A DNA stretch of 64,000 nucleotides from an uncultured Erythrobacter sp. (GTDB lineage Bacteria > Pseudomonadota > Alphaproteobacteria > Sphingomonadales > Sphingomonadaceae): NCBI GenBank assembly GCA_947488325.1, contig CANKYZ010000005.1, forward strand, positions 62,001-126,000, read 5' to 3'. This document shows positions 1 through 9,395 of the stretch, in pieces. Below the pieces are notes generated by a model. The model was not told where the DNA came from. It made no database searches and worked only from the letters and a program-made list of their open reading frames with translations. A program made the position numbers and the translations under genes. Numbering within the stretch: position 1 is the stretch's first letter; every line of letters starts with the position of its first letter.

Positions 1-207
1 TGCATCGAAATCAAGATCACTGCGCAACACCAGATTCGAAGGCGTCGCCATGACATGCTTGCCTTTTTGGTACTTGTAGATCGTGTCAGACAGATGATCT
101 GTCTTTTCGATCAATACATGAGACATACCAATAGCGGCCGCATGACCAGCAGCGCTTAATCCGGCAGGACCGGAGCCAACGATGGCGACTTTATACAAGT
201 CCGACAA
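1..207 (-). CDS. FAD/NAD(P)-dependent oxidoreductase, N-terminal part (cut by window edge)
   Basis: Only the first 69 codons are inside the window. The reading frame is open from a TTG at 205-207, preceded on its own strand by a strong purine run (AAGGGGGGG). The protein begins with a classic dinucleotide-binding signature, VAIVGSGPAGLSAA, followed by an acidic/lysine stretch (LIEKTD) typical of the end of the second beta strand of a Rossmann FAD domain. That makes it a flavoprotein oxidoreductase of the thioredoxin-reductase-like class. Substrate and remaining domains lie outside the window. It is divergent from the CcmI-like gene, with about 110 bp between the starts. Confidence 0.75.
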   Translation of the reverse strand, partial: MSDLYKVAIVGSGPAGLSAAGHAAAIGMSHVLIEKTDHLSDTIYKYQKGKHVMATPSNLVLRSDLDFDA

Positions 208-315
208 TCTACCCCCCCCTTTGGATAGATTTCACACAATTCCCACCATAAGGAAAGTGTGCCCCAATGCCAGAGACAATTGCCGTTTTCTGCTCCACTT
301 GCTAGTGAAATCATC

Positions 316-1299
316 ATGGCATCAGAAACTAATGAAACACCTCGAGGTACATCAGGCGGTAATTCTGGGGGCAAAGCGGGCTGGATATTACTTGGTGCTG
401 CGGCTGTTCTTGCCGCTGGTTCAATAGGCTACAATGTTTATGACGGCGGTGGTGCGCCGGTCGGAACAGAGGCGGCTACCGACGAGATGCTATCTTTAGA
501 CGAGCTTCGCGCGGCTGCGGAAGCGTCTAGCGATGACGCCAGTCCGTGGAGCGAGTTGGCATTCGCGTTGTTTGAACGCGGTGCATATAGTGATGCGGCA
601 GACGCTTATGAGCGCGCGGTCGCTTTAGATGACAGCGAAGCCATGCTTTGGTCCGCCCTTGGAGAAGCGCGTGCCTATGCGAGTGAGAGCGGGGCATTGC
701 CTGCTGATCCTCTACCTGCCGCTGCATTGGAAGCGTTCGAAAGGGCACTAGAACTTGATCCAGGCGATCCGCGCGCACGTTATTTCATGGCTGTGAAACA
801 GGACCTGGACGGAAATGCCGAAGGCGCGATCACATCTTGGCTCGCTCTGCTTTCAGAAACGCCGCCGGGTGCGCCGTGGGAAGGTGACCTTGTACGAACC
901 ATCCAACAAGTCGGCGCCATCAACGATATCGATATTGAAGGGCGTCTGGCGACAGTGATGGAAGCGCGCGCACCATCTGCGTTGGTGCCCGGATCGGGAG
1001 ACGCTGCGGGCGAGGCTGCGTCAGAAAACCTGCGCGGGCCGACTGCGCAGCAGCTAGCAGAGGCCAGCCGCATTCCTCCCGGAGAACAACGCAACATGGC
1101 CGAAGGAATGGTCGCGCAGCTTGAGGTCCGGTTGGAAAACGAGCCTGCAAACCTTGATGGCTGGGTTATGCTGATGCGCAGCCGCATGACTTTAGGTGAA
1201 CCGGATAAAGCTTCTGCGGCTTTGGCTTCGGCCATCGCGGCCAATCCGGGCGAAGAAGAAGAGTTGCGGGCACAGGCTACTCAGCTCGGCATTCGATAA
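316..1299 (+). CDS. CcmI/CycH-like TPR protein of cytochrome c maturation
   Basis: The protein is 327 aa from the ATG at 316. A GTG at 259, behind AAGGAAAG, would add 19 residues that look non-coding. It has a short polar N-terminus, one membrane helix (about residues 23-40), and then tetratricopeptide repeats rich in the A-x-x-x-Y-x-x-A-L pattern (for example SDAADAYERAVALD and AALEAFERALELDPGDPRA). The C-terminal segment (NMAEGMVAQLEVRLENEP, then DGWVMLMRSR) resembles the periplasmic domain of CcmI/CycH, which presents apocytochrome c to the haem lyase. No other ccm gene is in the window, so the assignment rests on the repeat architecture. A generic TPR-anchored protein is the alternative. 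Confidence 0.7.
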   Translation: MASETNETPRGTSGGNSGGKAGWILLGAAAVLAAGSIGYNVYDGGGAPVGTEAATDEMLSLDELRAAAEASSDDASPWSELAFALFERGAYSDAADAYERAVALDDSEAMLWSALGEARAYASESGALPADPLPAAALEAFERALELDPGDPRARYFMAVKQDLDGNAEGAITSWLALLSETPPGAPWEGDLVRTIQQVGAINDIDIEGRLATVMEARAPSALVPGSGDAAGEAASENLRGPTAQQLAEASRIPPGEQRNMAEGMVAQLEVRLENEPANLDGWVMLMRSRMTLGEPDKASAALASAIAANPGEEEELRAQATQLGIR

Positions 1300-1334
1300 A
1301 ACTCACTACGCAAAAAGCCCTATGTAAAAAGGCA

Positions 1335-1370
1335 ACAAAAAAGGGCGCCCGCCAGGACGCCCTTTTTTGT
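1335..1370. terminator. Bidirectional intrinsic terminator between the TPR gene and gdhA
   Basis: A perfect 13-bp inverted repeat (ACAAAAAAGGGCG and its complement) has a 10-nt loop. It carries six A on one side and six T on the other, so it is a G/C hairpin plus U-tract on both strands. It sits between two convergent genes and can end both transcripts. Confidence 0.9.
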
Positions 1371-1400
1371 TCGTTAATGCGGCGGTTCAGACCGCCAAAT

Positions 1401-2756
1401 TCAAACGACGCCGAACGCCAGCATAGCGTCTGCGACCTTTTTGAAGCCCGCAATATTTGCACCCTTCACATAGTCGACATAGCCGCCTTCTTGCTCGCCA
1501 TATTCGGTGCACTTGCCATGGATGCCTTCCATCAGATCGGTCAACATTTCGCCGAGTCGCTCTGAATTCCAGCTGATACGCTCTGAGTTCTGGCTCATTT
1601 CGAGGCCAGAAACCGCTACGCCGCCAGCATTCGCCGCTTTTCCCGGGCCATACATAATCTTAGCATCGTGGAATATCTTCACACCTTGCAACGTTGTAGG
1701 CATATTTGCGCCTTCGGAAACGCCTTTGACGCCGTTTGCGACGAGTTCCCTAGCTTCGTCTTCATTAAGCTCATTCTGTGTTGCGCAGGGAAGCGCCAAA
1801 TCGCATGGGACATCCCAAGGACGCTTGCCTTCGTGGAACGAGGCATTGGTGAAATGATCGGAATACTCGCTGATCCGGCCGCGCTTTACGGTCTTGAGGT
1901 GCTTGATCCAGTCAATCTTTTCCTGATCGATGCCGTCAGGATCGTGGATGAAACCGCCTGAATCTGACATCGTCAGAACCTTGCCGCCAAGCTGCGTAAT
2001 CTTCTCAGCAGCGTGGGTCGCGACATTGCCCGAACCGGAAATCACAGCAGTGTGACCTTCCACGTCCATGCCTCGATGCCTCAACATATTGCGCAGGAAG
2101 TAAACCGCGCCGTAGCCGGTTGCCTCAGGCCGCATTTGCGAACCGCCATATTCCTGACCTTTTCCGGTCAGAACGCCTTCCCAGCGATTGGTCAGTCTTT
2201 TGTACTGGCCAAACATATAACCAATTTCACGGCCGCCAACGCCGATGTCGCCCGCAGGGACGTCGGTGTTAGGTCCGATATGGCGATAGAGTTCAGACAT
2301 AAAGCTTTGGCAGAAACGCATCACTTCGGCGTCGGATTTGCCGCGCGGGTTAAAGTTAGCGCCGCCTTTACCGCCACCCATTGGCAGGCCGGTTAGCGAG
2401 TTTTTGAAAGTCTGTTCAAACGCAAGGAACTTTAGAACGCTTTCGGTTACGCTCGGGTGGAAACGAATGCCACCTTTATAAGGGCCGATTGCGTTGTTGT
2501 TTTGAACACGCCAGCCGCGCTGAACACGAATGTTATGGTTGTCGTCTTCCCAGCAAACGCGGAAAGAGATGACGCGGTCCGGTTCTGCCATCCGACGCAG
2601 GATTTGCGCTTCGTGATAGTGAACCTTGTCTTGCATGAATTCAAAAATGTCCTGCGCCACTTCGTGCACAGCTTGAATGAACTCAGTTTGCCCAGGATTG
2701 CGTTTTGTAACGCCTGCCATGAACGTTTCGAGATCGACGTGATCAGATACGGCCAT
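1401..2756 (-). CDS. gdhA: NADP-type glutamate dehydrogenase
   Basis: At 451 aa, this has the usual length of the hexameric small glutamate dehydrogenases that interconvert glutamate with 2-oxoglutarate plus ammonium in the cytosol. Visible hallmarks are the substrate pocket with catalytic lysines (YKGGIRFHP, then LPMGGGKGG), the PAGDIGVGGREIG segment, and a Rossmann coenzyme fold with the SGSGNVATHAAEK signature. The family ending with an aromatic-aliphatic tail is also present. The ATG at 2756 is preceded by GGGGGAAAA. It is transcribed alone, ending at the bidirectional terminator at 1335-1370, and lies downstream of csaA on the same strand with a hairpin between them. NADP versus NAD preference is inferred from length and family. 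Confidence 0.95.
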   Translation of the reverse strand: MAVSDHVDLETFMAGVTKRNPGQTEFIQAVHEVAQDIFEFMQDKVHYHEAQILRRMAEPDRVISFRVCWEDDNHNIRVQRGWRVQNNNAIGPYKGGIRFHPSVTESVLKFLAFEQTFKNSLTGLPMGGGKGGANFNPRGKSDAEVMRFCQSFMSELYRHIGPNTDVPAGDIGVGGREIGYMFGQYKRLTNRWEGVLTGKGQEYGGSQMRPEATGYGAVYFLRNMLRHRGMDVEGHTAVISGSGNVATHAAEKITQLGGKVLTMSDSGGFIHDPDGIDQEKIDWIKHLKTVKRGRISEYSDHFTNASFHEGKRPWDVPCDLALPCATQNELNEDEARELVANGVKGVSEGANMPTTLQGVKIFHDAKIMYGPGKAANAGGVAVSGLEMSQNSERISWNSERLGEMLTDLMEGIHGKCTEYGEQEGGYVDYVKGANIAGFKKVADAMLAFGVV

Positions 2757-2797
2757 TGATATTTTCCCCCATAGAATTGCATTCCTTTTATCCTCTC

Positions 2798-2824
2798 AAA
2801 GCGCCCCTTGCGCAAGGGCGCTTT
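2798..2824 (-). terminator. Hairpin in the csaA-gdhA gap, probable csaA terminator
   Basis: AAAGCGCCC and GGGCGCTTT form a 9-bp stem, extended inward by CTTGCGCAAG with one bulged base. Only three T follow on the minus strand, so it is a weak intrinsic terminator or an RNA-stabilising hairpin. Confidence 0.5.
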
Positions 2825-2864
2825 CCCAATGGAGCGACAATTGACGTTCTTGTACAATTTCCGA

Positions 2865-3203
2865 TTATGCCAACCGCGCCCCGTTTGGTACCGTGTTTTC
2901 AGGTGCGGTTAGGACGATTGCCCCATCTGCATCCGGAAAGCCAAGCACGAGCACTTCGGACATAAACGGACCTATTTGCCGTGGAAGGAAATTCACCACC
3001 GCCATCACGGTACGCCCTATCAGTTCCTCTGGCGAATAGTGATCGGTGATCTGCGCAGAGCTTTTCTTCACGCCTACCTCCTCTCCAAAATTGACCCGCA
3101 GTTTGATCGCTGGTTTGCGAGCCTCTGGAAATGGCTCTGCAGAAATGACCGTGCCGGCGCGGATATCGACCGCCATGAATTCGTCGAAAGAGATTGTGTC
3201 CAT
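2865..3203 (-). CDS. csaA: CsaA-type tRNA-binding domain protein
   Basis: A single-domain protein of 112 aa matching the stand-alone tRNA-binding (EMAP-II/Trbp111-like) OB fold of CsaA. The N-terminal DFMAVDIRAG-type stretch (here DEFMAVDIRAGTV), the ARKPAIKLRV strand, and the C-terminal region with SEVLVLGFPD and NGARLA are all family features. CsaA has been described as an export-related chaperone in Bacillus and as a tRNA-binding protein structurally. Its role here is not shown by context. The start ATG at 3203 gives the normal family length. Confidence 0.9.
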   Translation of the reverse strand: MDTISFDEFMAVDIRAGTVISAEPFPEARKPAIKLRVNFGEEVGVKKSSAQITDHYSPEELIGRTVMAVVNFLPRQIGPFMSEVLVLGFPDADGAIVLTAPENTVPNGARLA

Positions 3204-3321
3204 GCTGGGGAAACTAAACCGGTAATGCTGATTGTGCCAATCCCTCTTCTCGCTGGACCAAGCCTATGCACTTTGCCAACGGGTAAACAGTGACAAAAAA
3301 AGAGACTTAAGGGGCAAGTGG

Positions 3322-3762
3322 ATGCGCAGCAAGACAGTTTTGGCCATCAGCTCTGTGACTATGGCGGTGACTGGGTGCGCTTTTCTGGACCAGCCAGAAA
3401 ATTTGGAGCAGATCGCCGCCAGCAATCAAGATCGAGGCGCCTTACTGGCAGCGCGCGGCGAAGATGCGTTCCAGCGTTGCACCGGCTGCCATGTCGTAGA
3501 GGCCGGAGCACGGTCCACTGCTGGCCCCAATCTGCATGGTATTGTGGGACGGGTCGCAGGAAACCTCGATGGCTATCGTTATACCGATGCATTGGCGGCG
3601 TCCGATATTGTCTGGGACAAAGAGAGCCTTGACCAATATCTCGCTGATCCTAGCGGCTATGTCCCCGGCACCGAAATGACCCGTGGCACAGTGCGCGATG
3701 ACGAAACCAGAACTGCGATCATTGCTTATCTTGCCAGCATTGGAACTAGCGAAGGCGAATAA
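3322..3762 (+). CDS. Lipoprotein c-type cytochrome (cytochrome c2-like)
   Basis: 146 aa. An N-terminal lipoprotein signal ends in VTGC (lipobox, Cys about residue 17), so the protein is probably lipid-anchored facing the periplasm. A single haem-binding CxxCH occurs as CTGCH, followed by the class-I cytochrome c segment GPNLHGIVGRVAG, and the distal methionine ligand is likely in PGTEM. The ATG at 3322 follows AAGGGGCAAG. A longer in-frame start would place 30 residues before the signal peptide and is rejected. It is paralogous in layout to the cytochrome at 10968-11474. Its partner oxidase or reductase is not in the window. Confidence 0.9.
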   Translation: MRSKTVLAISSVTMAVTGCAFLDQPENLEQIAASNQDRGALLAARGEDAFQRCTGCHVVEAGARSTAGPNLHGIVGRVAGNLDGYRYTDALAASDIVWDKESLDQYLADPSGYVPGTEMTRGTVRDDETRTAIIAYLASIGTSEGE

Positions 3763-3853
3763 GGATAACGCGGGCAAAGCCTCGACCTATGACGTTAAAC
3801 AATAGACAGGCGGTCGTTCCCACTCTTACAGCGTCGCCAAAGGGAGAAGAGAA

Positions 3854-5779
3854 TTGAGCCAGTTCGTCCAGCGTCCAGATATCACGCGGGAAACTCACTG
3901 CACCACCGATCAGTATCTTGAGCGCTATGAGCGCTCAATCGCGGATCCAGATGCGTTTTGGCTTGAACAATCGCAGCGACTGGATTGGTTTACAACACCG
4001 AGTAAAGGTGGTGAATGGTCGTATGATCCGGTTGGTATTTCTTGGTTCGCTGATGGGGCGTTGAACCTGTGCCACAATGCAATCGACCGCCACCTTGAAA
4101 CGCGCGGCGATGCGCTTGCGATCATCTTTGAACCGGATGATCCTGCGGGTGAGGCGCGCAATCTGACCTACCGCGATTTGCACCGCGAAACCGTGCAAAT
4201 GGCCAACGCCTTGAAAGCTTTGGGCACGGGTAAAGGTGATCGCGTTACGATCTATATGCCCAATATCGTTGAAGGCGTCACTGCGATGTTGGCCTGTGCG
4301 CGAATTGGTGCGATCCATTCGGTCGTGTTTGGCGGATTCTCACCCGACGCATTGGCAGGGCGTATTACCGATTGCGAAAGCCGGTTTGTAATCACTGCGG
4401 ATGAAGGATTGCGTGGCACCAAAAGTGTCCCTCTCAAAGCCAATGTCGATGCTGCTTTGGAGCGGGACGGGGTAGAGGTCGACGGTGTGCTGGTGGTCGA
4501 GCACACCGGGCTCCACGTGCCGATGGTAAACGGCAGAGATCACTGGTTTCATGATGTGAAATCAGATGAAGATTGCCCTTGTGAAGTGATGGCAGCCGAA
4601 GATCCGCTGTTCATCCTCTACACATCTGGTTCAACTGGAAAACCCAAGGGCGTGTTGCATACAACCGGCGGATACGGCGTGTGGACCGCGACCACATTCG
4701 AATATATGTTCGATTACCGACGGGACGAAGTTTTCTGGTGCACCGCCGATATTGGCTGGGTCACCGGTCACAGCTACATCGTCTATGGCCCGCTGATGAA
4801 CGGCGCGACCAGCGTCGTTTTTGAAGGCGTGCCGAACTATCCCGATCACGGCCGATTCTGGGATGTTGTGGCAAAGCACAAGGTCAATATCCTCTATACC
4901 GCACCCACAGCGATCCGCGCCTTGATGCGCGAAGGCGATGATTTTGTGACGAGCCGTGACCGTTCTTCGCTGCGGTTGCTGGGGTCAGTGGGGGAACCGA
5001 TCAACCCCGAAGCATGGCGCTGGTATTTCGATGTGGTGGGCGAGGGTCGCTGTCCGATCATCGATACGTGGTGGCAAACTGAAACGGGCGGCGTGATGAT
5101 CACAACGTTACCCTGCGCGCACGAAATGAAGCCCGGCAGCGCGGGGCTCCCCATGTTCGGAATCCTTCCGCAATTGGTCGATAATGAAGGCGGCGTTTTG
5201 GACGGCGCAGCAGAGGGTAATCTGTGCATCACGCATAGCTGGCCGGGCCAAGCGCGCAGCGTGTATGGCGATCACGAACGCTTCATCCAAACCTACTTCA
5301 GCACTTATGCGGGCAAATATTTCACCGGCGATGGCTGCAAGCGTGATGTGGATGGTTATTACTGGATCACGGGCCGCGTTGATGACGTCATCAACGTTTC
5401 TGGCCACCGTATGGGCACTGCTGAGATTGAAAGCGCGCTGGTCCTGCATGATCTGGTCGCAGAAGCGGCGGTAGTTGGATTCCCGCACGATATTAAAGGG
5501 CAGGGCATCTATTGCTATGTCACTTTAAACGCTGGGATCGATGGGTCGGACGAACTCTATCAGGAATTGCGCGCGCATGTTCGCAAAGAGATCGGCCCAA
5601 TTGCCACGCCTGATCAAATTCAGTTCACCGATGGCTTACCGAAAACGCGGTCAGGTAAAATCATGCGCCGCATCCTGCGCAAAGTGGCAGATAACGATTA
5701 CGGCTCACTGGGTGATACATCGACACTGGCTGATCCATCGCTGGTGGAGCGCTTGATTGAGGGACGCGGGCAGATTTGA
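3854..5779 (+). CDS. acs: Acetyl-CoA synthetase
   Basis: 641 aa, the family length. It activates acetate to acetyl-AMP and then acetyl-CoA in the cytosol. The adenylate-forming signature [12 protein letters not shown] lies at about residue 255, the acetate-pocket region with WWQTETGG near residue 407, and the [15 protein letters not shown] hinge follows. The C-terminal [11 protein letters not shown] carries the lysine that is acetylated to control activity in known Acs enzymes. Translation starts at TTG 3854 behind AGGGAGAAGA, with no suitable ATG in frame. It stands about 90 bp after the cytochrome gene on the same strand. Confidence 0.97.
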   Translation: MSQFVQRPDITRETHCTTDQYLERYERSIADPDAFWLEQSQRLDWFTTPSKGGEWSYDPVGISWFADGALNLCHNAIDRHLETRGDALAIIFEPDDPAGEARNLTYRDLHRETVQMANALKALGTGKGDRVTIYMPNIVEGVTAMLACARIGAIHSVVFGGFSPDALAGRITDCESRFVITADEGLRGTKSVPLKANVDAALERDGVEVDGVLVVEHTGLHVPMVNGRDHWFHDVKSDEDCPCEVMAAEDPLFILYTSGSTGKPKGVLHTTGGYGVWTATTFEYMFDYRRDEVFWCTADIGWVTGHSYIVYGPLMNGATSVVFEGVPNYPDHGRFWDVVAKHKVNILYTAPTAIRALMREGDDFVTSRDRSSLRLLGSVGEPINPEAWRWYFDVVGEGRCPIIDTWWQTETGGVMITTLPCAHEMKPGSAGLPMFGILPQLVDNEGGVLDGAAEGNLCITHSWPGQARSVYGDHERFIQTYFSTYAGKYFTGDGCKRDVDGYYWITGRVDDVINVSGHRMGTAEIESALVLHDLVAEAAVVGFPHDIKGQGIYCYVTLNAGIDGSDELYQELRAHVRKEIGPIATPDQIQFTDGLPKTRSGKIMRRILRKVADNDYGSLGDTSTLADPSLVERLIEGRGQI

Positions 5780-5932
5780 TGCTTAGGCCATTCTCGCCTC
5801 TTTGCTGGTAACTGTCGATCAAGAAATCTACGCTCGCTTTATTCCGGTGACCGACCGCTAATTCCGACCGCCAATGCAAGTCGGTAACCAAACTGACGCG
5901 TGCGCCGAACACGGCGTAACAAAGGGACTTTC

Positions 5933-8071
5933 ATGAAGAAAATTGTCATCATCGCTGGTTTGGTTGCTCTGATCGCTGCCTATTTTATTTTTGATCTCGG
6001 AGAGGTTCTCACGCTCGAAGGGATAAAGGCGCAGGTTGACAATGCTCAGGCAATTTATGCCGAAAACCCACTACTCGTCCTTGCGCTGTTCTTTCTGATC
6101 TATGTCGCGGCCACTTCTGCTTCATTGCCGGGGGCTTCGCTCCTAACATTGGCGGCTGGCGCATTATTCGGTTTGCAGACGGGCACAATTCTGGTGTCTT
6201 TCGCATCGACGATTGGCGCAACTCTGGCTTTTCTCGCGTCACGGTACGTCCTGCGTGATTCTATCGAAAAGCGATTTGGCGAGCGATTAAAGGCCATCAA
6301 TGCAGGTCTTGAGAGGGACGGCGCTTTCTACCTGTTTTCGTTGCGCATGATCCCGGTGGTGCCATTCTTTGTCATCAATCTGGTTATGGGTCTGACACGG
6401 ATCAAAACCTGGACTTACGTTTGGGTTAGCCAGATCGGAATGCTGCTTGGCACGATTGCATATGTGAATGCAGGCACACAATTGGCGCAACTTGAAAGTG
6501 TTTCCGGTCTCCTTTCGCCGGTGCTTTTGGGTTCCTTCGCCTTGCTCGGCATTGTTCCGTGGATCGCAAAGGCGATTGTTGGCTGGATCCAGCGGCGCAA
6601 GGTTTATGCGGGCTTCAAACGCCCCAAATCCTTTGATCGCAATCTGATCGTTATTGGCGCCGGTGCGGCTGGTCTTGTCTCTTCGCTGATCGCCGCCACG
6701 GTAAAGGCGAAGGTGACCTTAGTAGAAGCCAACGCAATGGGCGGAGACTGCCTCAACACCGGCTGCGTCCCGTCAAAGGCCCTGATCAAAAGCGCAAAAG
6801 TTGCCGCGATCATGCGCAATGCGGATCATTATGGGATCACGCCGGTCGAACCGGAAATTCCGTTCAAACAGACACTGGCGCGGGTGATGGATGTGATCAA
6901 GGCAATTGAACCGCATGATAGTGTCGAGCGTTACGAAGGGCTCGGCGTTGATGTGGTCAAGGGCTATGCTAAGATCATCGATCCTTGGACGGTGGAAATT
7001 GCCCTGAATGACGGCGGCACGCAAAGACTGACCGCACGCAGCATCGTGATCGCTAGCGGGGCGGAGCCAATTGTGCCGCCTGTCGAAGGCATTGACGATT
7101 CAAGCTACCTGACCAGTGACACGATGTGGGATGCATTCGCAAAATTGGACAAAGCGCCGGCGCGCGTTGCTGTGCTGGGCGGCGGCCCTATCGGGTGTGA
7201 GCTTTCGCAGTCGCTTGCCCGGCTTGGTTCGAACGTCACTCAGATTGAAATGATGGATCATCTGCTTGGCCGCGAAGACGAAGACGTGTCCGATATTGCG
7301 CGAAATGTTTTGCAGGAATCGGGCGTCACTGTCCTGACCGGTCACCGCGCAGTGCGGGTCGCGGACGGCACTCTGTTCGCTGAAAAAGATGGCAGCGAGG
7401 TTAGCATTCCGTTTGACGTGCTGATTATCGCAGTTGGGCGCAAAGCGCGGCTTTCCGGGTTTGGCTTGGAAGATCTGGGCGTTGATACCGAACAGACTGT
7501 CACCACTGATGAATTTTTGGCGACCAAGTTTCCGAATATCTTTGCCGCGGGCGATGTTGCGGGGCCGTATCAATTCACCCACACGGCCAGCCATCAGGCT
7601 TGGTTTGCTAGCGTCAACGCGCTGTTCGGCCAGTTTAAGAAGTTTAAGGCGGATTATCGGGTCATTCCCGCCGTCACATTTCTGGACCCCGAAGTCGCCC
7701 GCGTGGGCATCAACGAAACGGAAGCGCGCGAGCAAGGTATTGAGGTTGAGGTGACACGCTATGAACTCGACGATCTCGACCGGGCGATTGCCGAGAGCGA
7801 GACGGAAGGCTTTGTCAAAGTGCTGACACCGCCGGGCAAGGACACAATTCTTGGCGTGACGATTGTGGGCAACCATGCAGGCGAATTGCTGGCCGAATAT
7901 GTGCTGGCGATGAAGTATAAAATTGGTCTGAACAAAATTCTCGGCACCATCCATTCATACCCAACTATGGCGGAGGCGAATAAGTTTGCCGCCGGGAATT
8001 GGAAGCGTGCAAATAAGCCCGAATGGCTGCTAGACTATGTCGAGAAATATCACACTTGGCGTCGCGGCTGA
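5933..8071 (+). CDS. TVP38/TMEM64 membrane domain fused to a mercuric reductase-like flavoprotein
   Basis: 712 aa from the ATG at 5933 (RBS AAAGGGA). Residues about 1-225 form several membrane helices with the TVP38/TMEM64 (DedA-like) features PGASLLTLAAGALFG and the R-x-x-P-x-x-P-F motif (LRMIPVVPFF). From about residue 235 onward it is a complete pyridine nucleotide-disulfide oxidoreductase: GAGAAGLVSS FAD motif, redox cysteines in CLNTGC, NADPH motif GGGPIGCELSQ, and the C-terminal dimerisation domain with HSYPTMAE. The flavoprotein half resembles mercuric reductase or dihydrolipoamide dehydrogenase, but no mer genes surround it and there is no N-terminal HMA domain or C-terminal Cys pair. 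Substrate is unknown. It is followed closely by nupC. Confidence 0.9.
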   Translation: MKKIVIIAGLVALIAAYFIFDLGEVLTLEGIKAQVDNAQAIYAENPLLVLALFFLIYVAATSASLPGASLLTLAAGALFGLQTGTILVSFASTIGATLAFLASRYVLRDSIEKRFGERLKAINAGLERDGAFYLFSLRMIPVVPFFVINLVMGLTRIKTWTYVWVSQIGMLLGTIAYVNAGTQLAQLESVSGLLSPVLLGSFALLGIVPWIAKAIVGWIQRRKVYAGFKRPKSFDRNLIVIGAGAAGLVSSLIAATVKAKVTLVEANAMGGDCLNTGCVPSKALIKSAKVAAIMRNADHYGITPVEPEIPFKQTLARVMDVIKAIEPHDSVERYEGLGVDVVKGYAKIIDPWTVEIALNDGGTQRLTARSIVIASGAEPIVPPVEGIDDSSYLTSDTMWDAFAKLDKAPARVAVLGGGPIGCELSQSLARLGSNVTQIEMMDHLLGREDEDVSDIARNVLQESGVTVLTGHRAVRVADGTLFAEKDGSEVSIPFDVLIIAVGRKARLSGFGLEDLGVDTEQTVTTDEFLATKFPNIFAAGDVAGPYQFTHTASHQAWFASVNALFGQFKKFKADYRVIPAVTFLDPEVARVGINETEAREQGIEVEVTRYELDDLDRAIAESETEGFVKVLTPPGKDTILGVTIVGNHAGELLAEYVLAMKYKIGLNKILGTIHSYPTMAEANKFAAGNWKRANKPEWLLDYVEKYHTWRRG

Positions 8072-8105
8072 ACTGCCGGACTGAACCAAAACAGGGGGGC
8101 GCTAA

Positions 8106-9383
8106 TTGGAACTGTTTGACCAACTGCGCGGCGTTGTCGGGATTGCCGTGCTCATCGGCATCGCGTGGGGCATAAGCGAGGATCGGGCCGGTCGGCCCAC
8201 TATGCGCTGGATTTTGGGCGCATTGGTGCTGCAGGGTGCTTTGGCGCTGTTGATCGTTCGGGTGCCATTTGTGTGGGACATTATGGCTCTGGCCAACCGG
8301 GGCGTGAGCGCGATTGAACGCGCGACGCTAGATGGATCATCCTACATATTTGGCTATCTGGGCGGCGGGCCTCTGCCGTTTGAATTAAAGGACGGCGTAC
8401 AGCCTCCTCTAATCATCGCATTCCAGATTTTGCCATTGGTGATCGTGTTTTCCGCTCTTGCGGCGTTGCTATGGCATTGGGGTGTGCTGCGCTGGCTGGT
8501 GAAAGGCCTGTCTTTCTTGCTCCAGCGGACACTTGGCGTAAGCGGCGTTGTCGGGCTATCTGGCGGCGCGAACATGTTTCTTGGCGTTGTTGAGAGTCCA
8601 TTGGTGGCCCGCGCCTATTTTGCACGGATGAGCCGGGCTGAGTTGTTTCAGATCATGGTGCTTGCCATGGCGACGATTAGCGGCGCGATCCTCATCCTAT
8701 ATGCGACAACTTTGCGTGACACTGTTCCTGATGCAGTGGGTCATATGATTTCTGCATCGCTGGTTTCACTTCCCGCAGCCCTATTGATCGCAAAGCTGAT
8801 GGTGCCGAGCGCAAAGGATGAGACTGGGACCGAGACGGTTAATGATGAGCCGGGCCTCAAATATGACAGCAGCATTGATGCCATCATCAAAGGCACAATG
8901 GACGGGGTGCAACTGTTCCTAGCGGTGATCGCTGTCATAATTGTGATTTTCGCGTTTGTCTCTCTCACCGATCAAATGCTGTCACTATTGCCGTTGGTGG
9001 AAGGTGAACCGCTTACACTGCAGCGCCTGTTTGGCTGGTTGTTCGCACCGTTTATGTGGCTGATCGGAGTGCCCTGGACCGAGGCGCAAGCCGCCGGCGG
9101 ACTGATGGGCACCAAAGTGATCTTCAACGAATATGTCGCCTATTTGGAGCTTGCTGCATTGCCGGGTGACACATTCGGCGATCGCAGCTTACTGATCGTC
9201 ACCTATGCCATGTGCGGCGTTGCCAATTTGGCGAGTGTCGGATTGCTGGTTTCGACCATAGGTACATTGTGCCCGGAACGCAGAGCGGAGGTCGCGGGAC
9301 TTGGTATGAAGAGCTGGATAGCGGGTAATATCGCCACTTCGATGACAGGGGCATGGATTGGCCTTGTTACTTTTGGCAGCTAG
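8106..9383 (+). CDS. nupC: Concentrative nucleoside transporter (CNT/NupC family)
   Basis: 425 aa inner-membrane protein with about ten hydrophobic segments. It couples nucleoside uptake to an ion gradient. CNT hallmarks are visible: the GGANMFLGVVESPL substrate-binding segment, the TKVIFNEYVAYLEL segment with the conserved N-E pair, and the late CGVANLASVGLLV stretch. The start is TTG 8106 behind CAGGGGGGC. It lies 34 bp after the flavoprotein fusion and 12 bp before the phosphatidyltransferase gene, so the three may be co-transcribed. Confidence 0.93.
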   Translation: MELFDQLRGVVGIAVLIGIAWGISEDRAGRPTMRWILGALVLQGALALLIVRVPFVWDIMALANRGVSAIERATLDGSSYIFGYLGGGPLPFELKDGVQPPLIIAFQILPLVIVFSALAALLWHWGVLRWLVKGLSFLLQRTLGVSGVVGLSGGANMFLGVVESPLVARAYFARMSRAELFQIMVLAMATISGAILILYATTLRDTVPDAVGHMISASLVSLPAALLIAKLMVPSAKDETGTETVNDEPGLKYDSSIDAIIKGTMDGVQLFLAVIAVIIVIFAFVSLTDQMLSLLPLVEGEPLTLQRLFGWLFAPFMWLIGVPWTEAQAAGGLMGTKVIFNEYVAYLELAALPGDTFGDRSLLIVTYAMCGVANLASVGLLVSTIGTLCPERRAEVAGLGMKSWIAGNIATSMTGAWIGLVTFGS

Positions 9384-9395
9384 ACGGTTTGGGCC

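Noticed and set aside
259..315. A GTG start that lengthens the TPR protein by 19 residues
   Set aside because: It has a nearby purine run, but the added residues look non-coding and the ATG at 316 gives a natural polar N-terminus before the membrane helix.
7100..7954. A 284-codon open frame on the minus strand opposite the flavoprotein half of the TVP38 fusion
   Set aside because: The sense strand has a complete disulfide oxidoreductase fold, and the antisense translation has no recognisable features.
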